Assembly: GCA_049522195.1 (NCBI GenBank)
Contig: JBEKOB010000027.1
Coordinates: 1 to 53,857 of the forward strand
Reading direction: 5' to 3'
DNA: 53,857 bases
From: UBA9647 sp049522195
Lineage (GTDB): Bacteria > Bacteroidota > Ignavibacteria > UBA10030
Translations under genes and position numbers: made by a program
Notes under the pieces: generated by a model
What the model was told of the DNA's origin: nothing
Database searches by the model: none
The model's input: only the letters and a program-made list of their open reading frames with translations
Shown here: piece after piece, positions 40,741-48,173 of the stretch
Layout of the letters: every line of letters starts with the position of its first letter
Numbering within the stretch: position 1 is the stretch's first letter

Positions 40741-41496
40741 TCATCCCTGCAGCATTCTAAACTTCCTCAGATACCTCAGAACAGAATTCATATCTTTCGG
40801 CAGCTCAGCCATCAGATTTGTCCGCTCTCCGTTCTTGGGGTGATCGAAGGATATCGCAAAAGCATGGAGGGCAGTTCTCTCCAGCAAGGGTTTCTCCTCC
40901 CCTTCCGTCCTGTATCCCGGCTTGATGTGCGAAAGGAAAAAGGGCCTGCCATCACCATAGGTTCGATCAGACAGCAGCGGTGTTCCGATGTATTGCAGGT
41001 GCACTCTGATCTGATGCGTTCTTCCCGTGCGGGGCCTCATTTCAAGCATGGCATAGCCGTTGAATTGTTCGAGAACCCGGAACTCGGTTACCGCTTCTTT
41101 CCCTGACCGCTGGCTCACCCTCATGACGCCGACTTCTCTTCCGTTTTCAGCGATTGGCGCATCGATGCGTCCTGTCTCGGACGGGGGCATTCCCGCCACA
41201 ATTCCCACGTAAACCTTTTCTACCATCCGGTGTTCAAACTGCTCGTTCAAAGCGGCGTGCACTTCCGGAGTCTTCGCGAACAGAATGATACCGCTTGTTT
41301 CCTTGTCAATCCTGTGAACGACAAACACCTTTCCCAATTCCTCCGTGAGGATCCCGTAGAGGTTCTTGAGATCGTGTCGGAATCGATCAGGAAGGACAAG
41401 GAGATTTGCCGGCTTGTTGAGGACGAGCAACTGATCATCGTCGTAGATAATCTCTGTGCCCGTCGATTCCAGGCGCCATTTCAGTTTGCGGTGCAT
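40741..41496 (-). CDS. RluA/RluD-family pseudouridine synthase
   Basis: The 251-residue enzyme isomerises uridine in RNA. The catalytic Asp is in VVHRIDKETSGI, and the family motifs VLNKPANLLVLP, MRPRTGRTHQIRVHL and GTPLLSDRTYGD are present. It lacks the N-terminal S4 domain of RluD, so the exact site in rRNA or tRNA is uncertain. ATG 41496 is chosen because the promoter candidate at 41505-41535 lies inside the longer TTG-started ORF; the gap from -7 box to ATG is only 8 nt. It is convergent with ruvB. Confidence 0.9.
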   Translation of the reverse strand: MHRKLKWRLESTGTEIIYDDDQLLVLNKPANLLVLPDRFRHDLKNLYGILTEELGKVFVVHRIDKETSGIILFAKTPEVHAALNEQFEHRMVEKVYVGIVAGMPPSETGRIDAPIAENGREVGVMRVSQRSGKEAVTEFRVLEQFNGYAMLEMRPRTGRTHQIRVHLQYIGTPLLSDRTYGDGRPFFLSHIKPGYRTEGEEKPLLERTALHAFAISFDHPKNGERTNLMAELPKDMNSVLRYLRKFRMLQG

Positions 41497-41504
41497 GCGT
41501 GCAT

Positions 41505-41535
41505 GAAAAATAGAGGATCGGCGAGACAATTACAA
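41505..41535 (-). promoter_or_regulatory. FCB-type sigma-A promoter for the pseudouridine synthase
   Basis: On the minus strand TTG (41535-41533), 20 nt, TATTTTTC (41512-41505), seven of eight to TAnnTTTG. The start codon at 41496 lies almost at the predicted transcript start. Confidence 0.6.
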
Positions 41536-41574
41536 GCACATATCCAACCACCATGGATAGTGCCATTGTTTCGT

Positions 41575-41605
41575 TTGAAACTCTTTGTATTTAGTTCTAC
41601 ATTCA
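41575..41605 (+). promoter_or_regulatory. FCB-type sigma-A promoter for the alkyladenine glycosylase
   Basis: TTG (41575-41577), 20 nt, TACATTCA (41598-41605). The opening TTGAAACTC is the same as at the ruvB promoter. The leader of about 65 nt includes the repeat at 41643-41677. Confidence 0.55.
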
Positions 41606-41642
41606 CCTCCAGCCAGATCGACTAAGTTCCTCCCAAGCGAAA

Positions 41643-41677
41643 CCCATTCGACAATCGTCAATCGAAAATCGACAATT
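41643..41677 (+). repeat. CAATCG-word repeat running into the glycosylase start codon
   Basis: Words ATTCGACAATCG, TCAATCGAAAATCG and ACAATTG follow one another, and the last T of the repeat is in the TTG start codon at 41676-41678. It replaces any Shine-Dalgarno for that gene. Confidence 0.5.
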
Positions 41678-42278
41678 GAACAAACTGCCTCCTTCATTCT
41701 ACCAGCGTCCGACATTGACAGTAGCCCGTGAGTTGCTCGGCAAGTTCTTCGTTCGGCGCCACAAGGGAACCAGATTCGTGGGCAGGATTGTCGAGACAGA
41801 GGCCTACCGTGGGAAACTCGATCCGGCCTCCCATACGTATCGGGGGAAAACGAAAAGGAACGAGGTGATGTATTGGGGAGGAGGTCATCTCTACGTCTAC
41901 TTCACTTACGGGATGCATTTCTGCGCAAACATTGTCACCGGCAAGGAAGGGAGCGGTGAGGCCGTTCTCATTCGGGCTCTGGAGCCCCTGGAGGGAATTG
42001 ATATAATGGCGAAGAACCGGGCTCGTACTCGCCCCAAACGGACGAACACCACGTCTGCTCGGCGCAACTTGACGAACGGCCCTGCGAAGCTATGCGAAGC
42101 TCTCTTGATTCGTCGGGAGCAGAACGGGATCAGCCTGCTTGGGGACGAGATCTACTTGTTGGATGCACCGCCACTTCATGCTGCAGAGGTGGCACGATCG
42201 ACGCGTATCGGCATCAAGAATGGGAAAGAAAAGAGGTGGCGCTTCGCCATCAAGGGAAATCGATGGGTGTCGCGATGA
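41676..42278 (+). CDS. DNA-3-methyladenine glycosylase, AAG/MPG family
   Basis: This base-excision enzyme removes alkylated purines from DNA. The 200-residue protein matches the AAG fold: FYQRPTLTVARELLGKFFVR at the N-terminus, RIVETEAYRG with the catalytic Glu, DPASHTYRGKTKRNEVMY, GGHLYVYFTYGMHFCANIV, and ALIRALEPLEG-like VLIRALEPLEGID. The start is TTG 41676, which gives the usual N-terminus before PPSFY, although no Shine-Dalgarno is present because a repeat abuts it. It is convergent with uvrA, 13 bp away, and both belong to DNA repair. Confidence 0.93.
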   Translation: MNKLPPSFYQRPTLTVARELLGKFFVRRHKGTRFVGRIVETEAYRGKLDPASHTYRGKTKRNEVMYWGGGHLYVYFTYGMHFCANIVTGKEGSGEAVLIRALEPLEGIDIMAKNRARTRPKRTNTTSARRNLTNGPAKLCEALLIRREQNGISLLGDEIYLLDAPPLHAAEVARSTRIGIKNGKEKRWRFAIKGNRWVSR

Positions 42279-42291
42279 GCTCGTAGCACCG

Positions 42292-45165
42292 TCAGTGAGT
42301 GAGCTCGCGTTTGAGGAACAGGCCGGTGTAAGACGGCTCGACGGCGGCGACATCCTCGGGCGTTCCCTCTGCGACAATCTCTCCTCCTGCATCGCCCCCT
42401 TCTGGACCAAGATCAATGATCCAATCGGCAGTCTTGATCACATCGAGGTTGTGCTCAATCACGATCACCGTGTTCCCTTTATCAACCAGCTTGTTGAGTA
42501 CAGAGAGCAGCATCCGGATATCCTCGAAGTGTAATCCCGTAGTTGGCTCATCAAGGATATAGATTGTCTTTCCGGTACCCACCTTTGAAAGCTCAGTGGA
42601 GAGTTTTACTCTTTGCGCCTCTCCTCCGGATAATGTCGTTGCCTGCTGACCGAGGCGTATGTAGCCGAGACCGACGTCGTGGATGGTTTGAAGGTGCCTC
42701 AAGATGCGCGGGAATTCGCTGAAAAGTTCCATGCCATCGTCAACAGTCATGTCCAGAACATCGGCGATCGACTTACCTTTGAAGTGGACTTCCAGGGTTT
42801 CCCTGTTGTAGCGTTTGCCTTTACAGACATCGCAGAGGACATAGACGTCCGGCAGGAAGTTCATTTCGATTTTCCGAACTCCATCCCCTTCGCACTCCTC
42901 GCATCTCCCTCCCTTTACGTTGAAGCTGAATCGTCCCGCCTTGTATCCGCGGATCTTTGCCTCGGGAAGTTGCGTGAAGAGATCTCTGATGAGTGTGAAC
43001 ACTCCTGTGTAGGTGGAAGGATTGGAGCGGGGCGTCCGACCGATCGGGGATTGATCGATATCAATGACTTTATCGACGTGCTCGAGTCCCTTGATCGACT
43101 TGTACGGAAGCGGCACCATCCTTGTCCGGTAGAATTTGTTCGAAAGTACCGGGTAGAGGGTCTCGTTAATGAGGGTCGATTTCCCGGAGCCGCTCACGCC
43201 CGTAACACAAACAAACCGTCCGAGGGGAACTTTGAGAGAGATGCTTCGGAGATTGTTCCCCGCAGCCCCGGCAACAGTTAGCCATTTTCCACTCCCTTTC
43301 CGGCGTGTTGTCGGGATCTCAATGGTCCTCTTCCCCTTCAGGTAGAGAGCCGTCAGTGATTGGCCATCGAATCCATTCCCCGAGCTCTTGAGCTTTTCAT
43401 TCCTGACCTTCAGTTCGTGCGGAGCTCCGCTCGTGACAACATGCCCACCGTGTTCACCGGCTCCGGGGCCAAGGTCGATCACATAATCAGCGCTAAGGAT
43501 CGTTTCCTTGTCGTGTTCGACAACGATGATCGTATTTCCAAGATCACGTAATGATTTCAGGGAGTTAATGAGCTTGATGTTGTCGCGTTGGTGGAGCCCG
43601 ATGCTCGGCTCGTCCAGGATGTAAAGGACCCCGACGAGCTGCGTGCCAATTTGGGTGGCCAGCCGGATTCGCTGTCCTTCTCCGCCCGAAAGTGTTCGAG
43701 CTGTACGGTTGAGGGTGAGATAGTCGAGCCCAACGTTCAGCATGAAATCAAGTCGTTGCGTGATTTCCTTCAGGATCGGACGTGCAATTTCCCCCTGACG
43801 AGACGTCAGAGAAAGCGAGGAAAAGAAGCTGCGGGAACTGACGATGGAAAGGGAGACCACATCCTGCATGTTGAAGTGCTTGCCCGTCTTTGAATCCTCA
43901 AGTTTTATCGAAAGACTCTCCTTGCGGAGTCTGCCTCCTCCACACGACTCGCATCGCGTGGTGGTCATGAAAGACTCAACCCATTCCCGGATGTTGTTTG
44001 AGTTTGATTCTTCATAGAATCGTTTGAGCATATCCATAACGCCGCCGTACCGGTGCCGGTAGGTGACCGTCTTTCGGCCGTTTTGCGTGTATTCGATCTC
44101 AAACTTCTCATTCCCTCCGCCATACAGCAGGACTTGTTTGGCCTCTGAGGATAGTTCTTTCAGCGGTGTATCGAAGGAGAAGCCGTACCTCTTCGCTACT
44201 GCGCGAATTTGGCTGAACATCCACGTCGGGCGGGGCTTTCCAAGCGCTGCAAGTCCTTCGTCGTTAATGCTTTTCGAATCGTCCGGGATGACGAGCCGAA
44301 GATCGAATGCCTTTTTCTCGCCAAGCCCCTCGCACTCAGGGCATGATCCTGCCGGAGAGTTGAAGGAGAATGAGCTCGGCGCCGGTTCCTCGTAGCTGAT
44401 GCCGCAGACGTGGCACGCATAATGGCTGCTGAACAGCTGATCCTTCTCACCATCGAATACAATCAGGGCTCCATTGCCGTACCGCAGCGCAACTTCTACG
44501 GACTCAGCCACGCGGGAGCGGCCATCTTTCTTTACGGCAAGACGATCCACAACGATTTCAATGTTGTGGATCTTGTATCGATCAACCTTCAGTCCATCCG
44601 TAATCTCTTTCATCACCCCATCGATCCGCACCCTGACAAATCCGTCTTTCAGAATCTGCTCAAAAAGTTCGCGGTAGTGTCCTTTGCGTCCCCTGACTAC
44701 CGGGGCAAGAACCTGGATCTTGGAGCCGGCGGGAAACTGGAGTACCGCATCGATGATCTGGTCGACAGTCTGACGCTGAACTCTCCGGCCACAGTTGTAG
44801 CAGAACTGTGTCCCGACCCTTGCAAAGAGCAACCTGAGGAAATCATAAATCTCGGTGACCGTTCCAACTGTTGACCGCGGGTTGGTACTGACCGTCTTTT
44901 GTTCGATAGAAATCGACGGGCTCAGGCCTTCGATATAATCCACGTCCGGGCGTTCCATCAACCCGAGGAACTGCCGCGCATAGGCCGAGAGGCTCTCGAC
45001 GTAGCGCCGCTGCCCTTCAGCGTAAATCGTATCGAACGCCAGGCTCGATTTCCCCGAGCCGGAGAGTCCGGTTATCACAATCAGCTGGTCGCGGGGCATC
45101 TCCACATCGATGTTCTTCAGATTGTGGACGCGCGCGCCCTTCACTATGATTTTGTCTTCAGGCAA
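42292..45165 (-). CDS. uvrA: UvrABC excinuclease subunit A
   Basis: UvrA recognises bulky DNA lesions and loads UvrB. The 957-residue protein has two ABC ATPase halves: Walker A ITGLSGSGKSSLAFDT and VTGVSGSGKSTLINET, signature LSGGEGQRIRLATQIG and LSGGEAQRVKLSTEL, Walker B YILDEPSIGLHQ and YILDEPTTGLHF. Zinc modules are seen in CYNCGRR, CHVCG with CPECEGLG, and CEECEGDG with CDVCKGKR. The start is TTG 45165 (PEDKIIVKGARVHNLKNID); no upstream ATG fits. No Shine-Dalgarno or promoter was found, since the repeat block begins immediately upstream. Confidence 0.97.
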   Translation of the reverse strand: MPEDKIIVKGARVHNLKNIDVEMPRDQLIVITGLSGSGKSSLAFDTIYAEGQRRYVESLSAYARQFLGLMERPDVDYIEGLSPSISIEQKTVSTNPRSTVGTVTEIYDFLRLLFARVGTQFCYNCGRRVQRQTVDQIIDAVLQFPAGSKIQVLAPVVRGRKGHYRELFEQILKDGFVRVRIDGVMKEITDGLKVDRYKIHNIEIVVDRLAVKKDGRSRVAESVEVALRYGNGALIVFDGEKDQLFSSHYACHVCGISYEEPAPSSFSFNSPAGSCPECEGLGEKKAFDLRLVIPDDSKSINDEGLAALGKPRPTWMFSQIRAVAKRYGFSFDTPLKELSSEAKQVLLYGGGNEKFEIEYTQNGRKTVTYRHRYGGVMDMLKRFYEESNSNNIREWVESFMTTTRCESCGGGRLRKESLSIKLEDSKTGKHFNMQDVVSLSIVSSRSFFSSLSLTSRQGEIARPILKEITQRLDFMLNVGLDYLTLNRTARTLSGGEGQRIRLATQIGTQLVGVLYILDEPSIGLHQRDNIKLINSLKSLRDLGNTIIVVEHDKETILSADYVIDLGPGAGEHGGHVVTSGAPHELKVRNEKLKSSGNGFDGQSLTALYLKGKRTIEIPTTRRKGSGKWLTVAGAAGNNLRSISLKVPLGRFVCVTGVSGSGKSTLINETLYPVLSNKFYRTRMVPLPYKSIKGLEHVDKVIDIDQSPIGRTPRSNPSTYTGVFTLIRDLFTQLPEAKIRGYKAGRFSFNVKGGRCEECEGDGVRKIEMNFLPDVYVLCDVCKGKRYNRETLEVHFKGKSIADVLDMTVDDGMELFSEFPRILRHLQTIHDVGLGYIRLGQQATTLSGGEAQRVKLSTELSKVGTGKTIYILDEPTTGLHFEDIRMLLSVLNKLVDKGNTVIVIEHNLDVIKTADWIIDLGPEGGDAGGEIVAEGTPEDVAAVEPSYTGLFLKRELTH

Positions 45166-45289
45166 GGCTCAATTGCGAATTGTGGATTTCGAATTGCGAA
45201 ATAGTGGGAGAATGACTAGGCATCGCCGATCATCCGATGGCCCGATGGTCAGATCACCCGATGACCCGATCGTCAGATCACCCGATTCT
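45166..45289 (+). repeat. Repeat block between uvrA start and DUF58 stop
   Basis: The 124-bp gap has two repeat types. Next to uvrA are words AATTGCGAATTGTGGATTTC and GAATTGCGAAAT. Next to the DUF58 stop is a 24-bp tandem unit in two copies (45241-45264 and 45265-45288), each CCCGAT[G/C]GTCAGATCA, then CCCGAT. A partial copy, CATCCGATGG, precedes them. The block begins at the uvrA start and ends one base before the DUF58 stop codon. Confidence 0.7.
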
Positions 45290-46186
45290 TCAATGGATCC
45301 TCTTTCGCTTGTTCAGATACTCAAAAAGGGCGCGGTCAAACGGCGTTGCTGTATCAAGCAAGACGTAGTCAATGGCGTTCTCCCGGCACTCTCGCTTGTA
45401 AAACTCCAGAAACTCCTGAAACGATTGCCGATAAGCGGACTGAATATGCCACGGCTGTGTTAGCAGTTCTTCTCTCGTTTCCAGGTCACGGAACACCGCA
45501 TCAGTCCCAAACGCGAACGAGCGCTCCATCGGATCCAGCACTTGCATCACGATGACCTCGTTCCCCTTGTGACGGAAATGCTTCAACGCAGTAGCCACAC
45601 GCGCAGGATCATCGAACAGATCGCTGAGGACAACAACGAGCCCGCGGCGTTTGATCCTTTCTGCGACTTCGTGCAGGCATTGAGCGGTGCTGGTCTTGTT
45701 GCCCGGCTTGACATTCTCCAGCTCGCGCAGAATCTGCTGCAAATACAGCTTGGTTGCACGCGGCGGAAAATGCGTCCGGACACGCTCATCGTACACTGAA
45801 AGACCGACCGCGTCGCGCTGCTCAACCATGAGGTACCCCAACGCAGCAGCGATATACGATGCGTACTCGATTTTCCTGATATTCCCCGGGGAGGCGTACT
45901 CCATCGACCTGCTCGCATCAAGGACCAGATATGATTTGAGATTGGTCTCCTCTTCGAACTCCTTGATGTAATATCGATCCGTCTTGCCGTATGCTTTCCA
46001 GTCAATGTGCTTGATCTCGTCTCCGGGCATATACGGTCGATGCTCGGTAAACTCGACGCTAAAACCGTGGTATGGGCTTTTGTGAAGACCCGTAATAAAT
46101 CCCTCAACAACAAGCCGGGCTCGGAGCTCCATGTTGGCGAGCTGTGCGACAACCTCCGGCTGAAGATATTTCAGAGCATCCTGCAT
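45290..46186 (-). CDS. DUF58 family protein with von Willebrand A-like fold
   Basis: The 298-residue cytoplasmic protein has the DUF58 core at about residues 40-130: FTEHRPYMPGDEIKHIDWKA and GKTDRYYIKEFEEE, then a metal-ion site LVLDASRSMEY (D-x-S-x-S) and VVVLSDLFDD. Such proteins usually lie beside a MoxR ATPase and BatA/BatB membrane proteins, thought to be a chaperone-like system for metal or envelope proteins; none of these is nearby. It starts 5 bp after the TPR lipoprotein stop, so the two are co-transcribed. Confidence 0.9.
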   Translation of the reverse strand: MQDALKYLQPEVVAQLANMELRARLVVEGFITGLHKSPYHGFSVEFTEHRPYMPGDEIKHIDWKAYGKTDRYYIKEFEEETNLKSYLVLDASRSMEYASPGNIRKIEYASYIAAALGYLMVEQRDAVGLSVYDERVRTHFPPRATKLYLQQILRELENVKPGNKTSTAQCLHEVAERIKRRGLVVVLSDLFDDPARVATALKHFRHKGNEVIVMQVLDPMERSFAFGTDAVFRDLETREELLTQPWHIQSAYRQSFQEFLEFYKRECRENAIDYVLLDTATPFDRALFEYLNKRKRIH

Positions 46187-46191
46187 TCAGG

Positions 46192-46668
46192 TCACTTGGC
46201 CTTGGTCAGGGACTTCTTCACAGAATCAAGCTCCTGACGAGCAGAGGATGCAGCCAGGATATCTGGATATCGTTGGAGAAACAGCTCGTACGCAGCTATT
46301 GCCGAATCCGGTTTATGAAGATTCCACGCCAGAATTCTTGCCCTCTGATATGCAGCCCCCTGGGCGGTCGCGTCAGTCGGGAAATTCATCACGATCTTCG
46401 TGTAAAGCGACTCGGCTTTCCAGTATTCCTTCATCTCATTCTGGTAAATTATTCCCATCGCATAGAGGACTTCTGGCATCTTGCCACTTTTTGGATACTT
46501 CTCGGTCAATTCTTGAAAATCACTCAAAGCAGCGTCGAACTCATCGTTGCCGTGATGCCGTGTTGCCGACTTGAGCAGTTCTTCTTCCGTTGCCTGCTTC
46601 GAGCATCCATCTACCACGACGAGCATACTAAACAGGAAGAAGGCGATCAACACGTTCTTGTAGGTCAT
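46192..46668 (-). CDS. TPR lipoprotein
   Basis: The 158-residue protein has a signal peptide ending in a lipobox-like VVVDGC, so Cys at about residue 22 is probably lipidated by Lgt (gene at 11208). Three tetratricopeptide repeats follow (NDEFDAALSDFQELTEKYPK, then EYWKAESLYTKIVMNFPTDA, then PDSAIAAYELFLQRYPD), as in BamD or YbgF-like proteins that scaffold envelope complexes. GAGG lies 5 nt before the ATG. It is paired with the DUF58 gene. The specific partner is unknown. Confidence 0.85.
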   Translation of the reverse strand: MTYKNVLIAFFLFSMLVVVDGCSKQATEEELLKSATRHHGNDEFDAALSDFQELTEKYPKSGKMPEVLYAMGIIYQNEMKEYWKAESLYTKIVMNFPTDATAQGAAYQRARILAWNLHKPDSAIAAYELFLQRYPDILAASSARQELDSVKKSLTKAK

Positions 46669-46711
46669 TCCACCCTCGCTGCAAACGATAGAGACAAAAT
46701 GGGATTCCTAA

Positions 46712-46742
46712 CTATAGTATGAAACGGAGTCTGTAGAATCAA
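46712..46742 (-). promoter_or_regulatory. Weak FCB-type promoter before the TPR lipoprotein
   Basis: On the minus strand TTG (46742-46740), 20 nt, TACTATAG (46719-46712). The TA matches and the rest of the box does not, so this is only a candidate. Confidence 0.35.
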
Positions 46743-46748
46743 TCAGCT

Positions 46749-48080
46749 TCAGGATCCCTTTCTTCTCACAACGGCGATAAAGAATCCGTCGGTTCCATCC
46801 CGATGCGGATACAACTTCGTGTATTTTCCTGCGGTGAAAGGTGCGAGATCGAATCTGGATTCGGCCAGCGGTGGTCGTTCCAAGGTAAAGTCCGGATGAG
46901 TTCCTAGGAATTTCTCCACAATATCTTCATTTTCTTCCCGAAACAGCGTGCACGTAGCGTATGCTATGATTCCACCCGGCTTCACCAGGTCGGCGCTCGC
47001 TTCGAGGATATGCAATTGCTTCTGCGCTACTTCGCTCACGGTCTCCTCAGTAACCACCCACTTCATCCCGGGGTTTCTTCGAAGCGTTCCTATTCCGCTG
47101 CAGGGCGCATCGAGGAGCACGACATCAAAATAGTCGCGGTGGCGATCTGCCAGCTCTGAGACATCATCTACTCGACGAATTCTGACATTCGAAGCTCCGG
47201 CCCGGCGCATACGCCGACGGAGTTCTTCTAATCGTGTGCTGTGAACGTCTGCGGCCACGATTTCGCCACGGTTCTTCATCAGGGCAGACAACTCGAGCGT
47301 CTTGCCACCGGCTCCGGCACAGGCATCCAGCACCTTTGCCGTCGGCTTTGGATCGACAAGAAACGGCAAAAGCTGACTCCCTTCATCTTGAACTTCGAAG
47401 AATCCGTTGCGAAACGCCTGGAGTTGGAACACATTCATACGCTTCGACACGACGAGGCCAAAAGGCGAAAGACGGGTTGGCTGCGTCTGGATATCCTCTT
47501 CCGCCAGCGACTTCTGGCATTCCTCAACAGTTGTCTTCAACGTATTGACCCGCAACGACAGGGGTGCCTGCCCATTGAGGCTCTCACATATCAGTTCCGT
47601 CTCCGCTTCCCCATACTGATCCAGGAATCGGCGCACAATCCAATCCGGAAACGAATACTGCAATCCAATCCGTTCGACCGGATCGCCCGATTCCGGCATC
47701 TGGGCTTGAGGAATTGCCTGTAAGATTGAATGAAGGTGCGGCCTCAGTCTCGCTGACTTGAGGGCCTCACTGACATCAGCGACATTGAGAGGTGTGCGCT
47801 GATCGATTGTCGTGAGATATGTGACAGCGAGGAGCAAGAACCCATCTTCCGGGAGTATTCCTTCGGCGTGAGCACCGAGAGCCTGGAGAAGGACTGTTTC
47901 GCATCTCCGGAGGTGGCGCAGCGTGCCGTACGTCGTCTCAGCGACAAACCGGCGATCGTGTGAACCCAGGTACTTGTGCGTCCGGAAAAAGGCGTCGATG
48001 AGATTGTCCGCGGGCCTCCCAGAATCCCGCACGAGTTGGAGAACTTCGCGTGTATGACCAAGCAGTGAAGAGAGCTTCAT
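46749..48080 (-). CDS. rsmB: 16S rRNA m5C methyltransferase, RsmB/Sun family
   Basis: RsmB methylates a cytosine of 16S rRNA (C967 in E. coli). The 443-residue protein has an N-terminal NusB-like RNA-binding domain (DNLIDAFFRTHKYLGSHDRR) and a methyltransferase core: VLDACAGAGGKTLEL for S-adenosylmethionine, VLLDAPCSGIGTLRRNPGMK with one catalytic Cys, and YATCTLFREENE with the other. ATG 48080 is preferred to a GTG at 48113 because the promoter candidate lies between them. There is no Shine-Dalgarno, and the ATG is within 5 bp of the -7 box. Confidence 0.95.
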   Translation of the reverse strand: MKLSSLLGHTREVLQLVRDSGRPADNLIDAFFRTHKYLGSHDRRFVAETTYGTLRHLRRCETVLLQALGAHAEGILPEDGFLLLAVTYLTTIDQRTPLNVADVSEALKSARLRPHLHSILQAIPQAQMPESGDPVERIGLQYSFPDWIVRRFLDQYGEAETELICESLNGQAPLSLRVNTLKTTVEECQKSLAEEDIQTQPTRLSPFGLVVSKRMNVFQLQAFRNGFFEVQDEGSQLLPFLVDPKPTAKVLDACAGAGGKTLELSALMKNRGEIVAADVHSTRLEELRRRMRRAGASNVRIRRVDDVSELADRHRDYFDVVLLDAPCSGIGTLRRNPGMKWVVTEETVSEVAQKQLHILEASADLVKPGGIIAYATCTLFREENEDIVEKFLGTHPDFTLERPPLAESRFDLAPFTAGKYTKLYPHRDGTDGFFIAVVRRKGS

Positions 48081-48084
48081 GCCA

Positions 48085-48115
48085 GTAAGATACAGAGAAA
48101 TTGGTCGGCACACAA
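48085..48115 (-). promoter_or_regulatory. FCB-type sigma-A promoter abutting rsmB
   Basis: On the minus strand TTG (48115-48113), 20 nt, TATCTTAC (48092-48085). Its TTG shares bases with the T-run of the clpB terminator just upstream. The message would be nearly leaderless. Confidence 0.5.
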
Positions 48116-48153
48116 AAAAGAAATCCCCCTATCCTTGATGAGGAAAGGGGGAT
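48113..48153 (-). terminator. Intrinsic terminator after clpB
   Basis: On the minus strand the stem ATCCCCCT / AGGGGGAT (48153-48146 and 48130-48123) is followed by TTTCTTTTTT. It separates clpB from rsmB. Confidence 0.85.
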
Positions 48154-48173
48154 CGCGTTTGAACGAAGCAGGA

